Origin: Shewanella kaireitica
Lineage (GTDB): Bacteria; Pseudomonadota; Gammaproteobacteria; Enterobacterales; Shewanellaceae
DNA: 64,000 nt
Assembly: GCF_023284045.1 (NCBI RefSeq)
Contig: NZ_JAKIKQ010000007.1
Coordinates: forward strand, 114,438 to 178,437
Direction: 5' to 3'
Below the pieces are notes generated by a model that worked only from the letters and a program-made list of their open reading frames with translations, was not told the DNA's origin and ran no database searches. Below, piece after piece: positions 1-9,570 of this stretch (positions within the stretch are counted from its first letter, which is position 1; each line of letters begins with the position of its first letter). The position numbers and the translations under genes were made by a program.

Positions 1-590
1 TGTTAACTAATATTCCACGTTTGACATCACACTTCCCTGCTGATCTTGTAACTTACATACAAAAAAGCGCTTAGCCAAGCAGGTATAGGGCATTTGTTTT
101 GTATATAGTTAACTCAAGCGGCTATTAATGTAATTTTACAACAAAAAAGAGGGTGATTTTCAAAGAACAAATACAGGCTCTGACTAGCAAAAATGGTAAA
201 AAACTTGAAGTGCAGCATGACCTCTCACGCTAACTCACTTTCACAAGCCTAACGCAGTACTAACTGCCGCTGTAATAAGTATAACCAGTGTATATCACTA
301 TAAGGCTGAATAAAGTTCATTTAGCAACATCTAACAAAGCTACATCGATTTGACCGTTTAGCTATTAATAGCACTTAACAACTTTATGACAATAAAGTCG
401 CGGGTCACGCTAAAACAAATAATTAGAATTTTACTCGAGTTACGTAGCAATATAGATACTACTATTACGTTATAACTGGCAGCCAAAATCCACTAACCAT
501 AAATATCACAGCGATTGTCGTAGCGAGCGTAACATTAGATCGTAAATGCAATTCTAAGGCGATGCATTCGATTAGAATGAATAAAACTAA
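1..590. other. Intergenic region, no gene recognised
   Basis: About 590 AT-rich bases at the left edge with no open frame that looks coding on either strand. I found no tRNA, repeat array or recognisable regulatory motif. The region lies downstream of the ABC permease gene, which ends just after it on the minus strand. It may also hold the promoter of a gene beyond the window edge. Confidence 0.5.
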
Positions 591-593
591 ACA

Positions 594-622
594 AAGGGGA
601 GCCATTCCATTTCGCTCCCCTT
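594..622 (-). terminator. Intrinsic terminator of the ABC exporter operon
   Basis: A perfect 9-bp stem (594-602 with 614-622) with an 11-base loop lies about 30 bases past the permease stop codon. On the minus strand it is followed by a T-rich stretch. This fits the end of the five-gene exporter operon. Confidence 0.75.
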
Positions 623-651
623 ATGCTTAAAGCAGTTTGTAACAGCGCAGC

Positions 652-1926
652 TTAATCCCTTTGCAAAGCAACAATAGGGTCAAGTTTGGCTGCTTTTTTA
701 GCAGGATATAATCCAAAACCGACACCGATGGTCATACAAACGCCCAACGCGAGGATAATCGCAAATGGTGACCAAGCTACAGGCCAACCTGCTGCAGAAG
801 AGATAACCAGCGCCAACAATAGCCCAACGCCAATACCGATAATGCCCCCGGTTGCAGAGATTGCGATACTCTCAATTAAGAATTGTCGCGCAATATCCTT
901 TCGTTTAGCGCCTAACGCTCTTAAGAGACCAATCTCACCTGTTCTTTCTAGGATGGTTGCCAACATAATATTCATAATGCCAATGCCACCCACCAGCAAG
1001 GAGATCCCAGCAACACAGGCCATAACGATATTAAATATCTGTTGAGTCTTCTGATGTTGAGCCAGTAAATCGGCAGGTACAACAACATCAAAATCTTTCT
1101 CACCGCCATGGCGACGATTTAAAAGGTGCTGCAAGCTTTTAGATGCTAACGTCGGATCGACGCCCTCAACTAGCGCTAATTTAAAAGAGTCCAGTTCATC
1201 TTCTAAATGCTTAAACTGCATCTTTTTCAGCGCTGTGCTCAGTGGGATAAAAACCTGATTACGCTCGCCACCTAATTTAACGCCTTGAATCGTTGACTTG
1301 GTGCCCTCTTTTTCAGATAGCACTCCAACAACCGTAAACCATTGGTGATTAACTTTAACTAAGCTACCAATAGCATTACCTTGTGGAAATAAACTTTGTG
1401 CTGCTTCGGGCCCAAGTACAGTCACCTGTTGAAAATGTGATTCGTCTAATTGGTTTAGTCTGCGCCCTTCACCTAAATCTAAAGCACTTAAATCAAAGTA
1501 GCTTGGCGTTACACCTAAAACCTTAGCGTCGCTACGCCCTTTTAGACTAAACAGACTAAATACTTTAACGTTCTTTTCTGCACTCCAGTTTTCTACAAAA
1601 GGCAATGTATCAGTTGCGCTATCAATATCCCTCAGACTTAATCCAACACTATGCTCACGCACGGACTTGAGTGCTTCCCCTTCTGTCGCTCTTGCATTAA
1701 CAACAAGGTTATTCACTCCCATTGATTCGATCATTTTCAGCGCTTCACGCTCAGCGCCTTCGCCGACACTAAGCATAGCAATCACCGCGCCAACACCAAA
1801 AATCATTCCAAGAAGAGTAAGCAGTGTGCGCAATTTATGATGACGCATCTCATCGAATGCTTGCTTTATACCGTCTAAATATATCGATAGGCTTACTGAT
1901 GGTGCCGTTGGTCTATTACCCGTCAT
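652..1926 (-). CDS. MacB-like ABC transporter permease
   Basis: Inner-membrane permease of the MacB/FtsX type, 424 residues. A first membrane segment at about residues 33-52 is followed by a long periplasmic domain (about 55-290). Three more membrane segments lie at about 300-320, 350-375 and 385-410, with the family's conserved cytoplasmic turn (GIMNIMLATILERTGEIG) after the second. It has no fused ATPase domain; that domain is encoded by the first gene of the operon. The start overlaps the upstream adaptor stop by 4 bases. Such permeases work mechanically with a periplasmic adaptor to expel substrates through an outer-membrane channel. The substrate (peptide, macrolide-like or lipid) cannot be read from the sequence, and no TolC-like gene is linked. 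Confidence 0.88.
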   Translation of the reverse strand: MTGNRPTAPSVSLSIYLDGIKQAFDEMRHHKLRTLLTLLGMIFGVGAVIAMLSVGEGAEREALKMIESMGVNNLVVNARATEGEALKSVREHSVGLSLRDIDSATDTLPFVENWSAEKNVKVFSLFSLKGRSDAKVLGVTPSYFDLSALDLGEGRRLNQLDESHFQQVTVLGPEAAQSLFPQGNAIGSLVKVNHQWFTVVGVLSEKEGTKSTIQGVKLGGERNQVFIPLSTALKKMQFKHLEDELDSFKLALVEGVDPTLASKSLQHLLNRRHGGEKDFDVVVPADLLAQHQKTQQIFNIVMACVAGISLLVGGIGIMNIMLATILERTGEIGLLRALGAKRKDIARQFLIESIAISATGGIIGIGVGLLLALVISSAAGWPVAWSPFAIILALGVCMTIGVGFGLYPAKKAAKLDPIVALQRD

Positions 1927-3152
1927 ACTCGATTCCTTTTCGGCGGTGTTGTTAAGGCAATTGTGTCACCTTTTGTGAGCCCATCTTTAATAACCGTACG
2001 ATTTAAACTGCGATTACCAAGCTGTACCTTTTGCTTAATAAATCCTGCAGATGTCTTTAGATAGACCCAGTACTCACCGGATTTTTGGAATAATGCTTGA
2101 TTAGGTACAGTAATAACATTTTGAAGATCAAGAGCATGCACACTGGCGTTAACTTGCCTTCCCGGTTGCATAACTTCTACAATTGTTTTATCTATGCTGA
2201 CTGTTAATTCAAAATAATTAACAGGACTGTCTTTCTCTTTCGCTTTAGACAATGCATCTAACTGAGAGACTTCTCCAATAATCGGCATATTTGGATAAGC
2301 ATCAAGATACAGAGTCACTGGCTTACCTATTGCTAAACCCAATGCTTCAGATTCCAGCACGTACAGCTTCGCTTGCATTTTCGATGTGTCAGGGAGTGTA
2401 CCAATTGTCATTCCAGACCACATCATGTCGCCAGCAACTGGCGGCACGCCATTCCAGCCTTCCTGCGCCACAAAGACTCCATCATGAGGTGCTATGATCT
2501 TCATTTGATTGAGGTTATTGGAGTAACGCGACATTTTAGCTTGATGACCCTTTTGCTTAAGCTTAATAAGCTCTTGCTCTGCATCCGCCTGAGAGCCATG
2601 TTGGCCAAGCCCCCAGTTATAGAAGGTCATTTTCGCTTCTAAGTAATCTTGGTTACGCATCTGATCAATAATGTCTATTTTCGTATAAACTCGTTCATCC
2701 TCACTAAAGAAGCGATCTGCGAGCTCACGCTCCTCTCCCGTCAGCTGAGTGTCAGTTGTTAGTGTCTTATCTATGGTTTTATCTTTCTCTGTTTGGATCT
2801 GACTGTCTAAGCTTAAGCGGTCAAAATCGAGCTTTTCCATTTCCAACCGGTAGCTTTCTCTTGTTGAGTCCATAGTAGCAACGACATCACCAGCTTTTAC
2901 ATTGCTAAAATTATCCATAATCCACGCTAAAGATTGCGGTCCCCTAAGCCCTGATGGTACAGTCACGGTCGTCGAATTAGCTGCCTCTAGTTCTCCAGAT
3001 GCTGGTATATCAACTTTAAAATCAGCGGCTACAATTTCAAGCGTCAGCACACCATCACTCTTTTGTTGATTGCAACCCGTCATGATTATCAATAACAAGA
3101 CGCTAACCACGGCACCTATCACAGTGCGTTTGTTTACCAGTGAATTAATCAT
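1923..3152 (-). CDS. HlyD/MacA-type periplasmic adaptor, lipoprotein (third adaptor)
   Basis: Periplasmic adaptor subunit of the exporter, 409 residues. The N-terminus is a lipoprotein signal ending in a lipobox with Cys27 (MTGC), so it should be lipid-anchored. A biotinyl-lipoyl-like half-motif (about 45-100) is followed by a charged, coiled-coil-prone stretch (about 100-220), then a second half-motif and beta-barrel region. It overlaps its neighbours by 4 bases on both sides, so it is translationally coupled. It is only distantly similar to the two adaptors encoded just upstream, so the three are not recent duplicates. Confidence 0.82.
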   Translation of the reverse strand: MINSLVNKRTVIGAVVSVLLLIIMTGCNQQKSDGVLTLEIVAADFKVDIPASGELEAANSTTVTVPSGLRGPQSLAWIMDNFSNVKAGDVVATMDSTRESYRLEMEKLDFDRLSLDSQIQTEKDKTIDKTLTTDTQLTGEERELADRFFSEDERVYTKIDIIDQMRNQDYLEAKMTFYNWGLGQHGSQADAEQELIKLKQKGHQAKMSRYSNNLNQMKIIAPHDGVFVAQEGWNGVPPVAGDMMWSGMTIGTLPDTSKMQAKLYVLESEALGLAIGKPVTLYLDAYPNMPIIGEVSQLDALSKAKEKDSPVNYFELTVSIDKTIVEVMQPGRQVNASVHALDLQNVITVPNQALFQKSGEYWVYLKTSAGFIKQKVQLGNRSLNRTVIKDGLTKGDTIALTTPPKRNRV

Positions 3153-4315
3153 GGTAGCAACACCTCATCGCCTTCATTTAAACCTGATGCTATTACCACC
3201 TGCTCTTTACCCATAGCACCGAGGGACACAGACTGTTTACTGTGGCTAAATAACCCAGGCGTGTAGACGTATGCATTGCCTCGCTCATAATGCACTGCAT
3301 CGAGCGATACCAGTAATTGCTCGGTATTATTGGCGATATCAATACTGATTTTTGCCGTCATACCCGGTCTCATCAACTCAGTATCTGCCTCATGAATACT
3401 GGCAACTGCATCAAATATCACTAAAGGTACATCTTGATTTTTGACTCTAAATACGGCGCCAAGCTCTTTTATTTCTCCGTTGAAACTTCTTTCTGGGTTG
3501 GCATCTAGACGAATTTTCAGTTTTTGACCAACTTTAACTCTACCGGCTTCAACTTCAGGAATTGTCATGTTGACTTGCATATGCTTAAGATCTGGAATAC
3601 TCAATAAGGTATCGCCATTAAACACATTCTGCCCCTCGGCGACTTTATTCCCTTGTTGGTCATTGCCGTACACCACCATGCCGCTTCGCGGTGCGATAAG
3701 AGTGAGAGACTGAATACCTTTTTGAAGTGCAGCGACTTCAAGTTCAAACTTCTGCTTATCTCCTTCAAGCATTTTCACCCTCTGCTCTGCACTCAAACTC
3801 TCCAGCTCTATTTTCTTATGGATTAAGCCCACTCTATCGGTAGCAATAATGGCATCGCGTTGGTATTTCTTTTTATCAATTACAGAAACCGTTTCATCAG
3901 AGATCTCTACTTTAAGCTGGCTTTTCTCTTGATTCATTTTTGCTTCGGCAAGCTCAAGCTTTAACTCTTCCAATTTTTTCGCATTACGCAACTTTGAAGT
4001 TTCAAGATCTTGGAGTGTCGTTTCTAAATTCGCACTTTTAACTGAAAGTCGCTGCGCAAGTTCCGAAGTATCAAGCTGAGCAACACGGTCGCCTTCACTT
4101 ACGTCACTGCCTTCTGGTGCTAACATTTTTATTTGATATTGCCACACCCGCCTAATAGCTGGGGGTTTTAAATTGACAGTATTAGACGATACCAACTCTC
4201 CCGTCACCTCTATCTGTTGGCTCAATACACCGGATTCAACTTGGGTCACAGCCGAGTCCGAACAGCCGACTAACAAAGCACTTATCAAGGATACAGCAAT
4301 TAAAGTGCTCTTCAT
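3149..4315 (-). CDS. HlyD/MacA-type periplasmic adaptor, lipoprotein (second adaptor)
   Basis: 388-residue adaptor with a clear lipoprotein signal peptide (LLVGC, Cys18). The order is lipoyl-like segment, long helical hairpin rich in Lys, Glu and Leu (about 80-200), second lipoyl half with a 'LIAPRSGMVVYG' type motif, then beta-barrel and membrane-proximal domains. It is in the middle of the exporter operon and overlaps both neighbours by 4 bases. The family bridges an inner-membrane permease to an outer-membrane duct. Having a second lipid-anchored adaptor beside another is unusual for a single permease. Confidence 0.82.
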   Translation of the reverse strand: MKSTLIAVSLISALLVGCSDSAVTQVESGVLSQQIEVTGELVSSNTVNLKPPAIRRVWQYQIKMLAPEGSDVSEGDRVAQLDTSELAQRLSVKSANLETTLQDLETSKLRNAKKLEELKLELAEAKMNQEKSQLKVEISDETVSVIDKKKYQRDAIIATDRVGLIHKKIELESLSAEQRVKMLEGDKQKFELEVAALQKGIQSLTLIAPRSGMVVYGNDQQGNKVAEGQNVFNGDTLLSIPDLKHMQVNMTIPEVEAGRVKVGQKLKIRLDANPERSFNGEIKELGAVFRVKNQDVPLVIFDAVASIHEADTELMRPGMTAKISIDIANNTEQLLVSLDAVHYERGNAYVYTPGLFSHSKQSVSLGAMGKEQVVIASGLNEGDEVLLP

Positions 4316-5352
4316 GATGTACTCCCAATAGGCTCGACTAACACGCTCATCCCAGGAATGATCTTTACTCTGTCATCGCTAGAAAAGGTTATTTCAACTC
4401 TAAACCAATTGCTGTTTCCCCAAGCAGTTTGCTTTGTTGCTTGACGGCTAATGCCTTGAACAGCGCCACTAAGAGAGGTGCTAGGCTGCGAGTCCAGTCT
4501 CAGACTGACAGCATCACCAATTTTCAACCTATCAACATCAACTTCATTCACCCAAGCAATCACTTCAAGTTCTTTCATCGCTGGTATAGTGGCCACCTGT
4601 CGGCCTATTTGCACCGAATCTCCCACAGCAAATTTTTTATCCGACCAAGGATCTCGTCCATACAAAATAGGACCATTGATAGTAGAGGTGATCTCTAATT
4701 GATCTAATCCTTTAAGCGACTGCTCCAACTCTCTTTGAGCTCGCTTTTTATCTATATGCAGTTGTGCAATTGATGCAGACCTTCTATCTGTTATCTCTTT
4801 TAAAGACTGTGCTTTTTTTGACAGTTCAGAACTGGCTTTAAGCTTATTAAACTGATTATCAGCATAATCTTTAGCTGCAATAAAATCAGCCGGGATACCA
4901 GCGTCTAGCTCTGCCTTCTCAAGTTCTAATCTCGCTTGCTTTAAATCAAATTCAGCTTGTAAAATCTGTGCATCAAGCTCTATCGATTGACTTTGCTCTT
5001 GCGCTGTCACCCTTAGTAAACTCGCCTCTAACTGCTCAATTTTATTAGCGATGGCGCTCTTATCAAAAATAACTACCACTTCGCCTGCTTTAGCGATACT
5101 GCCTTCCGGTAGCATCCATTGGATCTGATAGCGCCAAGCATCCCCTGCTTTTGGCACCATTATCGGCTGCGAAACAACAGAGGAAACTTTACCCGTTAAT
5201 AGTAAAGGTGATAATTGCAAAGGCTGTTTAAATTGAGTGCCATTTTCTAATGACGATGATGTCGAGCGTAGCTCATTGGCTTTAGCTAAATTTGGCGTAT
5301 AGCTTAAGAGTAAATAAAAAGCTGACAGATTGATTATCGTTTTAAGCTGCAT
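4312..5352 (-). CDS. HlyD-type periplasmic adaptor (first adaptor), Sec signal
   Basis: 346-residue adaptor. I chose the ATG at 5352 because a strong GAGGAGAGGG Shine-Dalgarno precedes it; a longer frame reaches 5388 without a good site. It begins with a Sec signal peptide, probably cleaved after AKA, and has no lipobox Cys, unlike the next two adaptors. The body has the adaptor pattern: lipoyl-like segment, helical hairpin (about 90-220) and a second lipoyl half ending near '[10 protein letters not shown]'. It overlaps the ATPase gene stop by 11 bases and the next adaptor by 4, so all are made together. Function by family: periplasmic part of an export machine, substrate unknown. Confidence 0.78.
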   Translation of the reverse strand: MQLKTIINLSAFYLLLSYTPNLAKANELRSTSSSLENGTQFKQPLQLSPLLLTGKVSSVVSQPIMVPKAGDAWRYQIQWMLPEGSIAKAGEVVVIFDKSAIANKIEQLEASLLRVTAQEQSQSIELDAQILQAEFDLKQARLELEKAELDAGIPADFIAAKDYADNQFNKLKASSELSKKAQSLKEITDRRSASIAQLHIDKKRAQRELEQSLKGLDQLEITSTINGPILYGRDPWSDKKFAVGDSVQIGRQVATIPAMKELEVIAWVNEVDVDRLKIGDAVSLRLDSQPSTSLSGAVQGISRQATKQTAWGNSNWFRVEITFSSDDRVKIIPGMSVLVEPIGSTS

Positions 5353-6028
5353 TGATTGCCCTCTCCTCAATCTCAACGATATCTCCATCCCTCATACGGA
5401 TAACTCGTTGAGCATATGCGGCAACCTCCTCTTCATGAGTAACCAAAATAATGGTTTGTCCAGCCTTATGTAATTCAGTAAAAAGCGCCATTATCTCGAC
5501 TGACGTTTTACTATCAAGTGCACCAGTGGGCTCGTCTGCCAACAGTATTGCTGGCTTGTTAACTAAAGAACGGGCAATTGCAACTCGCTGTCTTTGTCCA
5601 CCAGAGAGCTGATTAGGTCTATGATCATGTCGAGTTCCAAGGCCTACTCTCGATAACAATTCATGGGCGTAACTTGAGTCTTGCTCTGGGTTTGCGGAGA
5701 ACCTCAACGGCAGTAATACATTTTGTAAGGCTGATAAGCGTGGCAATAAATGAAAACTCTGAAATACAAATCCAATCTCTTTATTTCGGACAGCTGACAG
5801 GGCGTCATCATCGAGATCTTCAACTTCCTGACTATTTAGGCTATAACCGCCTGATGTCGGCTTATCGAGACAACCGATAATGTTCATTAAGGTCGACTTA
5901 CCTGAGCCTGAAGGCCCCATAATCGCAACGAATTCATTTTTAGCGATACTAAAGCTTACTCCGTTGAGTGCTTTTACACATGTATCACCCATGGGGTATT
6001 CTTTTTTTAATTCATGAACTTCTATCAT
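5342..6028 (-). CDS. ABC exporter ATP-binding protein (MacB/LolD class)
   Basis: 228-residue cytoplasmic ATPase that powers the neighbouring permease. Visible motifs are Walker [10 protein letters not shown] (residues 38-46), Q-loop Q90, signature LSGGQ (141-145), Walker B ILLADE (161-166) with the D-loop LD, and switch His198. The [11 protein letters not shown] continuation is typical of the LolD/MacB family. It is the first gene of the five-gene minus-strand operon, and the next gene starts inside its end. The upstream 390 bases should hold the promoter. Confidence 0.93.
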   Translation of the reverse strand: MIEVHELKKEYPMGDTCVKALNGVSFSIAKNEFVAIMGPSGSGKSTLMNIIGCLDKPTSGGYSLNSQEVEDLDDDALSAVRNKEIGFVFQSFHLLPRLSALQNVLLPLRFSANPEQDSSYAHELLSRVGLGTRHDHRPNQLSGGQRQRVAIARSLVNKPAILLADEPTGALDSKTSVEIMALFTELHKAGQTIILVTHEEEVAAYAQRVIRMRDGDIVEIEERAINAA

Positions 6029-6417
6029 AATAGCGCTCTTTTATAGCAAAAAACCTGCCTGACTAACGACCTATAATACAACTAAAGGCACAATAAAATA
6101 GCCAAGAATTTGACAAAAATATGTAAGTTAACGTGATATTTTCAAACTATCAAACGGTAGGTTAATACTTGGGTATTGAAGGTGAGAGCAGCTGATACTT
6201 CAGTAAAAAAAATAAGCTTGTTTTAATCATTATTGGCATGAGTCATCCTGATTTTGTCGTTTCATTCCATTTGAAACAATTTTTATTATGCTAATAACCT
6301 ACTGTTCTTGAATCTGAAAAACAAGGTATCTGTGGATTAAAACAATGCAAATAATTCATGTTTTCTAGCATAAGAGCATATTAGGCACCTTTGTCCTGTT
6401 TTCCGGGAAATTTTCCA
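6029..6417. other. Intergenic region upstream of the ABC exporter operon
   Basis: 390 AT-rich bases between the exporter ATPase start and the end of the next minus-strand gene. It must carry the exporter promoter on the minus strand. I could not identify a convincing -35/-10 pair or operator. Confidence 0.4.
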
Positions 6418-6807
6418 CTATGTCAAAATCGCACCGAGTATGGTCGATATTGATATACTCAGAAAGAATATCCATTGAAACAAATATTTAAATGGTCTTT
6501 CAAGATCACTCATAAACCCAATATATATCTGCCAAATAGCAAATAAGCCAAAGTTAAGTGCTATAAAAACCAACATGCCAAAGCTATGCATTTCCGACAC
6601 AGCCTCAAAAGCACAAGCTAAAAGTATCAAAGTCGATAACAGCAGGAAGATTGAAATATAGTGAAACACACAATACATGGTGGTTTTAGCTACGGGATCA
6701 AAATCAGCTTGCAGCATCGGTGCTAAAAACTGGCGTTTGCCATATGTTAAGTGCCCGACACTGGTCAATGCCGCGAGTCCCCCTGCAAACAAAAAGTAGA
6801 AATTCAT
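6418..6807 (-). CDS. Small four-helix membrane protein, function unknown
   Basis: About 129 residues, almost entirely hydrophobic, with four predicted membrane segments (about 2-18, 45-65, 72-95 and 108-128). The start is the ATG at 6807; the longer frame begins with TTG four codons earlier. A conserved-looking polar stretch (LTYGKRQFLAPML) lies between helices one and two. I do not recognise the family with certainty. It is a single gene with no operon partner. It is likely real because its composition is membrane-like over the full length, but no role can be inferred. Confidence 0.6.
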   Translation of the reverse strand: MNFYFLFAGGLAALTSVGHLTYGKRQFLAPMLQADFDPVAKTTMYCVFHYISIFLLLSTLILLACAFEAVSEMHSFGMLVFIALNFGLFAIWQIYIGFMSDLERPFKYLFQWIFFLSISISTILGAILT

Positions 6808-6916
6808 CCCACGTCCCAACCCTAATTTAGTATGTAAAAGACTCTGCTAGTAAAGATAGTTTACTATTTGGCACAAGTCTTAGTGTATAAGACAGAGATT
6901 ATCGCGCTAATCTTAC

Positions 6917-6945
6917 AAAAAAAGAGAGCTTTCGCTCTCCTTTTT
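6917..6945 (-). terminator. Intrinsic terminator
   Basis: A stem of GAGAGC with its complement (6924-6929 with 6934-6939), flanked by A and T runs, sits immediately after the stop of the small periplasmic protein gene. On the minus strand it ends in a run of seven T. Confidence 0.8.
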
Positions 6946-6946
6946 A

Positions 6947-7351
6947 TTACATCGTTGCCATCGTCCAATAATCGAGCCGCTGCTCAGGCTGACTAATCAC
7001 CACTTTGCATTTCTCTTTATATTTTCCCATCAATGGCCCTAAGCTTTTTGAGTTAGGCATTGATGCTTTATGCTGCTTCGTTGCGGCAAGAACGGCCTCA
7101 TTAACGTACTCTTCAGTTTGGTACTTGTTCGCAATTTCAACCGCTTGTTCACCAGAAGCTTTTAATCTATCACCCACTGCTTGCATCTGTGGAGCGTTCA
7201 TTGCAGCTATCGCGTTTGAAGCTATTTGATAATATGCTGCGCACTCAGTTAACTCTTTAGTTAGCGCATCTTCGGCATCTCCTGCCACGGCGTTAAAAGC
7301 GAGGAGCCCAATAGACAGTGCCAGCGTTTTTGGTAAAATTGTTCCTGACAT
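6947..7351 (-). CDS. Small periplasmic protein, function unknown
   Basis: 134 residues. A Sec signal peptide (about 1-23, ending AVAG) precedes a mostly helical, Ala-rich mature part with two cysteines (Cys37 and Cys115) that could form a disulphide. The start has an AGGA Shine-Dalgarno 9 bases upstream and a terminator directly follows the stop, so it is a monocistronic gene. I recognise no named family beyond a general resemblance to uncharacterised Shewanella and Vibrio periplasmic proteins. Confidence 0.65.
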   Translation of the reverse strand: MSGTILPKTLALSIGLLAFNAVAGDAEDALTKELTECAAYYQIASNAIAAMNAPQMQAVGDRLKASGEQAVEIANKYQTEEYVNEAVLAATKQHKASMPNSKSLGPLMGKYKEKCKVVISQPEQRLDYWTMATM

Positions 7352-7486
7352 TAAAATATTCCTTTTTTATAATCGTGCTATTCAACCATTTCTACTTTAG
7401 CTTTCATTTAATATCAAGAGGAACTGTAAAAAACATGCCACTAAATTATTGGCTGAAATGATATAAAATTCTAAATTATCAACCAA

Positions 7487-8092
7487 CTACGACTTAGCAC
7501 TCACCTGGAGTTTGGCTCGTAACCCTTTTTTCACGTCACTCCATTCTGAATCAATAATTGAATAAACCACTGTATCCCTTATGGTGCCATTAGCTAATAT
7601 CTGATGATTGCGCAAAATACCATCTTGGTTAGCACCTAAGCGACAAATAGCCTGACGTGACACTTCATTATGTACATGTGTACGAAATTCAACCGCTATA
7701 ACATCCAATGTTTCAAACGCGTAGCACAATAACAACAGTTTGCACTCCGTATTAACCGCTGTACGTTGAACACTTTTAGCATACCATGTATGGCCTATTT
7801 CTAGACGGCGATGACTTTGTTGCCAGTGGCAGATCCTGGTACAACCTACAATCTCTCCGGAATGGCGATCTCTAACAGCAAAGGCGAGCGACTCTCCTTT
7901 TTGTTCGTCAGATAGAGCTTGCTTGATGTAGTCATTCATATCTTCTGGACTCGGCACCTTGGTATACCAAAGTTGCCACAAGTCACCATCACATACCGCA
8001 ATGCTCAATGCAGGGGAATGTGCTAACGTTAAAGGCTCTAAAACAACATGTTCACCCACTAGCGTGTTGTTTCTCACTTCTTGTGCGTTCAA
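7487..8092 (-). CDS. GNAT N-acetyltransferase, RimJ/RimL-like
   Basis: 201-residue acetyl-CoA-dependent N-acetyltransferase of the GNAT superfamily. The N-terminal 'GEHVVLEPLTLAHSPAL' opening, the central beta strands with 'EIGHTWYAKSVQRTAVNTE' and the 'EFRTHVHNEVSRQAICRLGA' C-terminal part match RimJ/RimL-type enzymes that modify protein N-termini or small amines. The start is a TTG preceded by a near-perfect AAGGAGG Shine-Dalgarno. The substrate is unknown. It stands alone. Confidence 0.8.
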   Translation of the reverse strand: MNAQEVRNNTLVGEHVVLEPLTLAHSPALSIAVCDGDLWQLWYTKVPSPEDMNDYIKQALSDEQKGESLAFAVRDRHSGEIVGCTRICHWQQSHRRLEIGHTWYAKSVQRTAVNTECKLLLLCYAFETLDVIAVEFRTHVHNEVSRQAICRLGANQDGILRNHQILANGTIRDTVVYSIIDSEWSDVKKGLRAKLQVSAKS

Positions 8093-8217
8093 CTCAACCT
8101 CCTTTGTCTTTTTTCATCAACTTAGCATGATTAATCAAACAAGATAAATACAATCTACAGGTCTACATTTTCCGTTTCTTTAACGAATTAACCACTATTT
8201 CTATGCTTAGTGTGTTG

Positions 8218-8766
8218 CTAAATATATCGCGTAAAGTTTAATCCAGTTTTTGTCGGCTTTATGTTTGCTTTTAGTGCTGCAGTACCTAGATACAGAAATC
8301 CAACAATCTGATCAGTTTCATCAAGGCTCAAGGATTGATGTACATTTCTATCGAAGGCTAACGCGCCTGTGCGCCAAATAGCGCCAAGTCCTTGGGCAAA
8401 TGCAGCCTGCTGCATTGCCATTGCAGCACAACCAGCAGCAAGATGTTGTTCAAATTCAGGTACCTTGGGGTGTTGTTTTACTTTAGCAACCACAGTGATG
8501 ACCATAGGCGCTCTTAATGGCATATTTTTGGTCTTAGCAATAAACTCTTCCTCTGCACCATTAAGCTCAGAGGCCTTCGCAAAAATAGTTCCAAGCCTCT
8601 CAAGACCGTCACCAGTGGCAATAATAAATTCCCAAGGTGTTAAGCCTGCATGATCGGGAACCCGTGCTGCTGCGTCCAAAATAGTCTTAAGTTGCTCATC
8701 CGTAGGAGCTGGAGCGATAAGGCGAGGGGTAGATTGTCTAGTCAATAAAAGCGTTAATGCGTCCAA
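8218..8766 (-). CDS. ydjA: NAD(P)H nitroreductase, YdjA-like
   Basis: 182-residue FMN-dependent oxidoreductase of the small nitroreductase family. Typical features are the N-terminal 'LLLTRQSTPRL' FMN phosphate-binding segment, 'AAARVPDHAGLTPWEFI' (E. coli YdjA has a closely matching RAPDHKSMQPW segment) and the C-terminal 'QIVGFLYLGT'. Members are homodimers using NAD(P)H; the physiological substrate is uncertain. The start is a TTG seven bases after AAGGA. The length matches YdjA (about 183). Confidence 0.85.
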   Translation of the reverse strand: MDALTLLLTRQSTPRLIAPAPTDEQLKTILDAAARVPDHAGLTPWEFIIATGDGLERLGTIFAKASELNGAEEEFIAKTKNMPLRAPMVITVVAKVKQHPKVPEFEQHLAAGCAAMAMQQAAFAQGLGAIWRTGALAFDRNVHQSLSLDETDQIVGFLYLGTAALKANIKPTKTGLNFTRYI

Positions 8767-8823
8767 CAGATTGTCCTTAAAACTGTAAAAAATAGGTAAC
8801 TATGTTGAGAGTAGCAAGCCCAT

Positions 8824-8853
8824 AAAAAAAATCCCACCTATTTGGTGGGATTT
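8824..8853 (-). terminator. Intrinsic terminator after the DoxX gene
   Basis: A 10-bp perfect stem (8829-8838 with 8844-8853) with a 5-base loop, followed on the minus strand by a T run. It lies about 25 bases after the DoxX stop and isolates it from the nitroreductase gene downstream. Confidence 0.85.
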
Positions 8854-8876
8854 AATAAAAGGTTCAGTTTCAGCTA

Positions 8877-9470
8877 TTAAACAATCTGGTTTCTCTTTGC
8901 GATATAATAATCAAGACTAGTATAGCGCCCTCCCCCCATAAAGATCAGCGCCATCAACATAAACAGGTACGTAATCGCAAACTCAATACCGTTGTTTAAT
9001 ATAACAAAATTTCCTGAACTGGTTAACCATTCATAATTGCCATTTTGTTGCAAAATCTCCTTTACTTTGTCTAGCTTATCAGCTGACGCCAATACACTTT
9101 CATTGGCGAGCCAAGAACTAGCATCTGCAATTGCCAACCATCCATTTTCCCAATGCACAGCAAATGCCGCAACCAACATGGTAAACGACAACGGAATAGC
9201 AATCAGTCGAGTTGCCAAGCCTAGTATCAGTAATCCCCCGCCGACAAATTCTGTACCTGCTGCTAAAACTACCATTAACTCAGGAAACGGTAATCCTAAT
9301 CCCCAGTCTGGATTACCAAACCAAGCAGCCGTATCACTAAAATGAGATAATTTATTGTAACCGGCCTGCATGAGTACTGGCGCCAGGTACAGCCGCAATG
9401 CAAGTGGAGCTATGCCTTCAGCGTAACGTATTGTGTTTAAAAATTTTTGGTACAGTTGTGCAAGTTGCAT
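8877..9470 (-). CDS. DoxX family membrane protein
   Basis: 197 residues with the DoxX pattern: an N-terminal 'ALRLYLAPVLMQAGYNKL' helix, a 'LVVLAAGTEFVGGGLLILGLATRL' second helix pair, and a C-terminal helix with 'YLFMLMALIFMGGGRYTSLDYYI'. About four membrane segments. A periplasmic insert of about 40 residues sits between helices three and four. The start has GAGGGAA upstream. The biochemical function of bacterial DoxX proteins is mostly unknown; some take part in redox balance. Confidence 0.82.
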   Translation of the reverse strand: MQLAQLYQKFLNTIRYAEGIAPLALRLYLAPVLMQAGYNKLSHFSDTAAWFGNPDWGLGLPFPELMVVLAAGTEFVGGGLLILGLATRLIAIPLSFTMLVAAFAVHWENGWLAIADASSWLANESVLASADKLDKVKEILQQNGNYEWLTSSGNFVILNNGIEFAITYLFMLMALIFMGGGRYTSLDYYIAKRNQIV

Positions 9471-9570
9471 GTCATTCCCTCGTATATTCTATTATCTCAA
9501 TAGACCCTAATAACAATAACAATCTTTCATCAGTCATCGATTAAGCTATAGCAGATCGATAATATGGGCG

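Noticed and set aside
1..590. Possible gene fragment at the left edge
   Set aside because: No frame open from the edge with coding character; the sequence looks non-coding.
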